Source: an uncultured Clostridia bacterium
Lineage (GTDB): Bacteria > Bacillota > Clostridia > UBA1212 > UBA1255
Reading direction: 5' to 3'
Length of the DNA: 64,000 bases
Assembly: GCA_904420095.1 (NCBI GenBank)
Contig: CAJFUB010000049.1
Coordinates: forward strand, 1-64,000
Shown: positions 60,897-64,000 of the stretch, one piece after another
How positions within the stretch are numbered: the stretch's first letter is position 1
Layout: every line of letters begins with the position of its first letter
Notes under the pieces: generated by a model
Told to the model about the DNA's origin: nothing
The model's input: the letters and a program-made list of their open reading frames with translations, nothing else
Database searches by the model: none
Program-made: the position numbers and the translations under genes

Positions 60897-61907
60897 ATGG
60901 GAAAGAAGCTGATTTCGGTCATCGTGCCATGCTATTGCGAGGAAGAAGCAATCCCGCATTACTGGGAGGAGACCGTCAAGGTCGCCGACAGCATGACGGA
61001 GGTCGATTTCGAATTTTTATTTATAGACGATGGCTCCAAGGATCATACGGTCAGTATATTGCGGCGTCTTGCAAAAAGCGATAAACGGGTCCGATACGTT
61101 TCCTTTTCCAGAAATTTCGGTAAAGAAGCCGCCATGTACGCAGGTTTAAAAAATGCAAAGGGAGACTATGTTGCGATAATGGATGTCGATCTGCAGGATC
61201 CGCCCTCGCTCCTTCCCGATATGCTCCATGCGATAGAGAAAGAAGGGTATGACTGCGCCGCTACGCGAAGAGTGACGCGAAAGGGCGAACCGCCGATCCG
61301 TTCCTTTTTTGCGCGAATGTTTTACAGGGTGATGCGAAAAATCAGCAAAACGGAGGTCGTAGACGGGGCGCGCGATTACAGGCTGATGAAGCGCAAAATG
61401 GTGAACGCGATTCTAGACGTTGGCGAATACAACCGTTTTTCGAAAGGAATTTTCGGCTGGGTGGGCTTTCGTACGAAATGGCTGGAGTACGAAAATATTG
61501 AACGCGCCCACGGAGAAACGAAATGGAGCTTTTGGAAGCTCCTCGCGTATTCGATCGACGGGATCGTAGCATTCTCCACTATGCCGCTTTTCGTTTCCTC
61601 CGTAATCGGAATTTTATTTTGTGTAATTTCTTTTATCGCCATCATTGTGATAATCGTGCGTCAGCTGATCTGGGGCGGCTCCGCTTACGGCTGGCCCTCC
61701 ATGGTTTGCATCATACTGATGCTCAGCGGGATCCAGCTGTTCGCGATCGGAATTCTCGGACAATATCTGGCAAAAACATATCTCGAAGTAAAAAAAAGAC
61801 CGATTTATATTGTAAACGAAACGGAATCGGACAACCCGGAGGCGAGTCTGGAGAAATCCTGCGGAGGCTCAGCCGAAAACGACACCGGCGCGCCGGAGGA
61901 AGGATGA
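60897..61907 (+). CDS. GT2-family polyprenyl-phosphate glycosyltransferase (GtrB/DPM1-like)
   Basis: 336 residues. SVIVPCYCEEEAIPHYWEE opens a GT-A fold; FLFIDDGSKDHT and VAIMDVDLQDPP carry the nucleotide and metal Asp residues; RNFGKEAAMYAGL and the late RFSKGIFGWVGF follow. Two membrane helices (about 230-255 and 263-290) match bactoprenol glucosyltransferases that load a sugar on undecaprenyl phosphate for surface glycosylation. The last 34 residues are hydrophilic and unconserved in look. The final 103 bases overlap the 3' end of the convergent RluD-type gene. Confidence 0.93.
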   Translation: MGKKLISVIVPCYCEEEAIPHYWEETVKVADSMTEVDFEFLFIDDGSKDHTVSILRRLAKSDKRVRYVSFSRNFGKEAAMYAGLKNAKGDYVAIMDVDLQDPPSLLPDMLHAIEKEGYDCAATRRVTRKGEPPIRSFFARMFYRVMRKISKTEVVDGARDYRLMKRKMVNAILDVGEYNRFSKGIFGWVGFRTKWLEYENIERAHGETKWSFWKLLAYSIDGIVAFSTMPLFVSSVIGILFCVISFIAIIVIIVRQLIWGGSAYGWPSMVCIILMLSGIQLFAIGILGQYLAKTYLEVKKRPIYIVNETESDNPEASLEKSCGGSAENDTGAPEEG

Positions 61908-62767
61908 ATAAAAGAAAGCGTTCTTGCATGCAGCGCCTGACCCGACATGCCATGCGTCTCCTTTATTCCGTAGAGCGGATCCCCTACTATAGGATGTCCG
62001 ATATAAGCCAGATGGACGCGGATCTGATGCGTCCTTCCCGTTTCCAGGCGGCATGCTACCAGCGTATGCCCTTTCAGGCGTTCTAAAACGGTAAAATGTG
62101 TAACAGCTTCTCTGCCGGCTTCCGGACGAACCGCCATCTTTTTCCGATCCGATGGGCAGCGGCCGATTGCAAGATCGATCGTACCGGAATCTTCGCGCAG
62201 CACGCCTTCCGCTATGGCTACGTATTCTCTTCTGATCCCGTGGTTTTTCAGCTGTGCCGCGAGAGAAAGATGCGCCGCGTTATTTTTTGCCACGACGAGA
62301 AGTCCCGTCGTATCTTTATCAATTCTATGAACGATCCCCGGGCGGATAACGCCGTTCACATCCGATAAATCTCTGCAGTGATATAAAAGCGCGTTTACCA
62401 GCGTCCCGCTGTAATTTCCCGGCGCAGGGTGTACGACCATTCCCCTTGCCTTATTGATCACCAGCAGATCCCGGTCCTCATATACGATATCAAGCGGCAG
62501 GTTTTCCGGCAGCACATCCAGGGGCTCCGGCGGCGGCAGCACGAAGCGGATTTCATCACCGGCTTTCACTTTATAATTGGTGCGGTAACATTTTCCGTTC
62601 ACCGTAATATGTCCGGCCTCAATCAGCTTCTGCGCATAATTTCTGCTTGTGATTCCGCACTCAGGCATGGAATGACAAAACACGTCCAGACGTATGCCCG
62701 CAGATTCCGGCCCCGCCGTTACCGTAAATGCTTCCTCCTGCTGCTCCGCTTCGCCCCACATACTCAT
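61805..62767 (-). CDS. RluD-family 23S rRNA pseudouridine synthase
   Basis: 320 residues. N-terminal S4 domain (about 18-85, RLDVFCHSMPECGITSRNYAQ), then the catalytic domain with HRIDKDTTGLLVVAK carrying the catalytic Asp, followed by ETGRTHQIRVHLAYIGHPIVGDPLYG. It isomerises uridines in large-subunit rRNA. Its ATG overlaps the lspA stop (ATGA), a frequent lspA-rluD arrangement in Bacillota. Its 3' end overlaps the tail of the opposing glycosyltransferase gene. Confidence 0.94.
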   Translation of the reverse strand: MSMWGEAEQQEEAFTVTAGPESAGIRLDVFCHSMPECGITSRNYAQKLIEAGHITVNGKCYRTNYKVKAGDEIRFVLPPPEPLDVLPENLPLDIVYEDRDLLVINKARGMVVHPAPGNYSGTLVNALLYHCRDLSDVNGVIRPGIVHRIDKDTTGLLVVAKNNAAHLSLAAQLKNHGIRREYVAIAEGVLREDSGTIDLAIGRCPSDRKKMAVRPEAGREAVTHFTVLERLKGHTLVACRLETGRTHQIRVHLAYIGHPIVGDPLYGIKETHGMSGQALHARTLSFIHPSSGAPVSFSAEPPQDFSRLASGLSDSVSFTI

Positions 62768-63324
62768 TCTTTAAAAATCCGGTGCGCGGCAGTCCCTTCC
62801 CGGAAGAGCGGCGTCCCTTTTCGGTGAAGAAAAATGATATAAAATGCCAATACGATACAGCCGACCGTGATGCACATATCGGCAACATTAAAATTCGGAA
62901 AATCATATCCGAAGAAACGAAACGCCAGGAAATCTGTCACGTATCCCAGGCGGAGGCGTTCCGTCAGATTTCCGCACGCCCCGCCCAATATGGCGGAAAA
63001 ACAAAACATTACGGTTTTATTGACTGTAGAGGCATAAATCAAATAAAAAATCAAAACCGAGCAAATAATGGTGACAATTGTAAGAATTTCAGTTTTCGAG
63101 GAAAAGATTCCCCACGCCGCACCCGTGTTGCGGATATGCGTAATGCTGAAAAAATTTTTGATTACAACAATCTCGCTGCCGTACAGCACTTTCTCAATGA
63201 TAATCTGCTTAACGATCAGATCGACCGCCAAAAAAAAAGCGGAAGCCAGAATTCCGGCGATAAAAAGCACCGCATCCTTTTTGCCCAGGTTATTTTTAAA
63301 ACGTTTCATACCGTCTGCCCTCAT
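62764..63324 (-). CDS. lspA: Lipoprotein signal peptidase II
   Basis: 186 residues with four membrane helices. The catalytic Asp pair lies in GYVTDFLAF and FNVADMCITVGC; GGACGNLTERLRLG is the third conserved block, with Thr-Glu where Ile-Asp or Leu-Asp is common; HIRNTGAAWG is the fourth. It cleaves lipoprotein signal peptides, such as that of the BMP protein in this window. Start overlaps the stop of the upstream binding-protein gene (ATGA), so translation is coupled. Confidence 0.94.
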   Translation of the reverse strand: MRADGMKRFKNNLGKKDAVLFIAGILASAFFLAVDLIVKQIIIEKVLYGSEIVVIKNFFSITHIRNTGAAWGIFSSKTEILTIVTIICSVLIFYLIYASTVNKTVMFCFSAILGGACGNLTERLRLGYVTDFLAFRFFGYDFPNFNVADMCITVGCIVLAFYIIFLHRKGTPLFREGTAAHRIFKE

Positions 63325-64000
63325 TCCGTTTCCACATACCAGGAATCAAAGGATTCCAGCGTATTCCAAAAAGTAAAATTGAAAGAATCTACGCCCTTGA
63401 CCGTATCCTTCAGAAGCACCGATGCATTTCTGGAATACAGGCCGATCAAAGGAAGCGTTTCCTCCGCGCGCAGCGCAATTTTATCAAGCTGCGCTTCCGC
63501 ATACAGCGCAAAAGAGGCAAAGTCCGTAACGCCGCTTACCGACGCATCGCGATACGCCGTGCGCAGGGAGCGCAGAAGGCTGTCCATCGAAGCGTCCGAA
63601 TACCCATTATAATTCAAACTGCCGTCGCTTGCAAACAATTCATACAAATCCGGCCACAGGCCGATCTGGAGGTTCAGAAGTGCAAAATCATAATTCCCTG
63701 CGGCTATGGCGGCGCCATACTCCTCCGTTTTATAGGATGTCACCGTGCATTCAATCTCCAGGTCCTCCAGCTGGGAACGAAGAACCGAAGAAAGGCGCAT
63801 AAGATCTTTGTCCGCTTCATTCACAATCAGCGTTACGGCAGACGGCTTGCTGCCCACAGTCTCTTCAGGAAACGAGTCCTGATGCTTACGATAGTATGTT
63901 CCTTCCGCAATTGGGAGCAATTTGGCAGTCCCTCCTCCGCTGACGACCGCATTGATCAAAAGTCTCCGGTCCAGCGCAGAGCTGATATACTGCCGTACCG
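63321..64000 (-). CDS. Oligopeptide-type ABC substrate-binding protein (5' part outside window)
   Basis: Partial: 226 codons of the C-terminal part, with the frame open at base 64000. The visible part begins VRQYISSALDRRLLINAV, the typical SBP_bac_5/OppA segment in which the conserved Arg and Asp-Arg occur, and includes YDFALLNLQIGLWPDLYELF. It would bind peptides or related solutes for an Opp-type importer. It is unusual that its stop is coupled to lspA, since the Opp permease genes are not adjacent on this side. Confidence 0.87.
   Translation of the reverse strand, partial: VRQYISSALDRRLLINAVVSGGGTAKLLPIAEGTYYRKHQDSFPEETVGSKPSAVTLIVNEADKDLMRLSSVLRSQLEDLEIECTVTSYKTEEYGAAIAAGNYDFALLNLQIGLWPDLYELFASDGSLNYNGYSDASMDSLLRSLRTAYRDASVSGVTDFASFALYAEAQLDKIALRAEETLPLIGLYSRNASVLLKDTVKGVDSFNFTFWNTLESFDSWYVETE

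Noticed and set aside
1-64000. CRISPR array, insertion sequences or prophage
   Set aside because: No regularly spaced repeats, transposase, integrase or phage structural genes were seen on either strand.

Overview
The window looks like a Bacillota (Clostridia) chromosome, most likely an anaerobic gut or rumen bacterium of moderate G+C. The evidence is a type I dockerin, ribonuclease J, an SRP RNA next to dnaX, type III pantothenate kinase beside an ECF transporter, BMP-type nucleoside ABC transport, clear AGGAGG ribosome sites and sigma-A promoters with 17-base spacers. No integrase, transposase, CRISPR array or rRNA is visible. One tRNA (Gln, CUG) and one small SRP RNA are present. The species assignment is inference.

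Left end (1-6450): a haem/iron surface locus on the minus strand. It holds two NEAT-family haem-binding surface proteins (one running off the left edge, one wall-anchored), a DtxR-like winged-helix regulator, and a coupled pair encoding a four-helix membrane protein and an LCMT/TcmP-type methyltransferase. Three copies of GTTAG-N6-CTAAC lie in front of the second NEAT gene, the regulator and the methyltransferase. In each case the palindrome abuts the -10 hexamer. This is the strongest candidate for an undescribed system here.

6450-11460: a damage-tolerance run of Y-family polymerase, YolD-like protein and a short UvrA paralogue. 11600-17360: an anchored SGNH hydrolase, a LuxR-type regulator, a Vat-like acetyltransferase, a YbaK-like deacylase and an unusual nucleoside hydrolase-APH(6)-like kinase fusion. 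17634-21446: two plus-strand membrane-anchored surface proteins (one GH99-like) that share a module with the dockerin protein at 54229-55845.

21500-33800: a tightly packed minus-strand run in the order xpt, BMP lipoprotein, nucleoside ABC ATPase and two permeases, methionine-gamma-lyase-like enzyme, trpS, DMT transporter, GH78 rhamnosidase, SGNH esterase, ending in a terminator. It combines purine salvage with intracellular use of rhamnose-containing glycans. 33860-42800: an FAD oxidoreductase, PHP phosphoesterase, topoisomerase IV-type pair and a bifunctional sugar-phosphate aldolase/dehydrogenase.

42870-50600: DUF2752 and frameshifted DUF4234 proteins, an M14 peptidoglycan peptidase, a heterodimeric ABC exporter coupled to dnaX, and the SRP RNA. 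50700-55850: MarR-MATE efflux pair, an A+T-rich XRE/TPR gene between 18-base repeats, and the dockerin protein. 56000-64000: tRNA-Gln, RNase J, a metallophosphoesterase with an altered active-site motif, coaX with an ECF S-component, a polyprenyl-phosphate-type glycosyltransferase, and a coupled run of oligopeptide-binding protein (partial), lspA and an RluD-type pseudouridine synthase.
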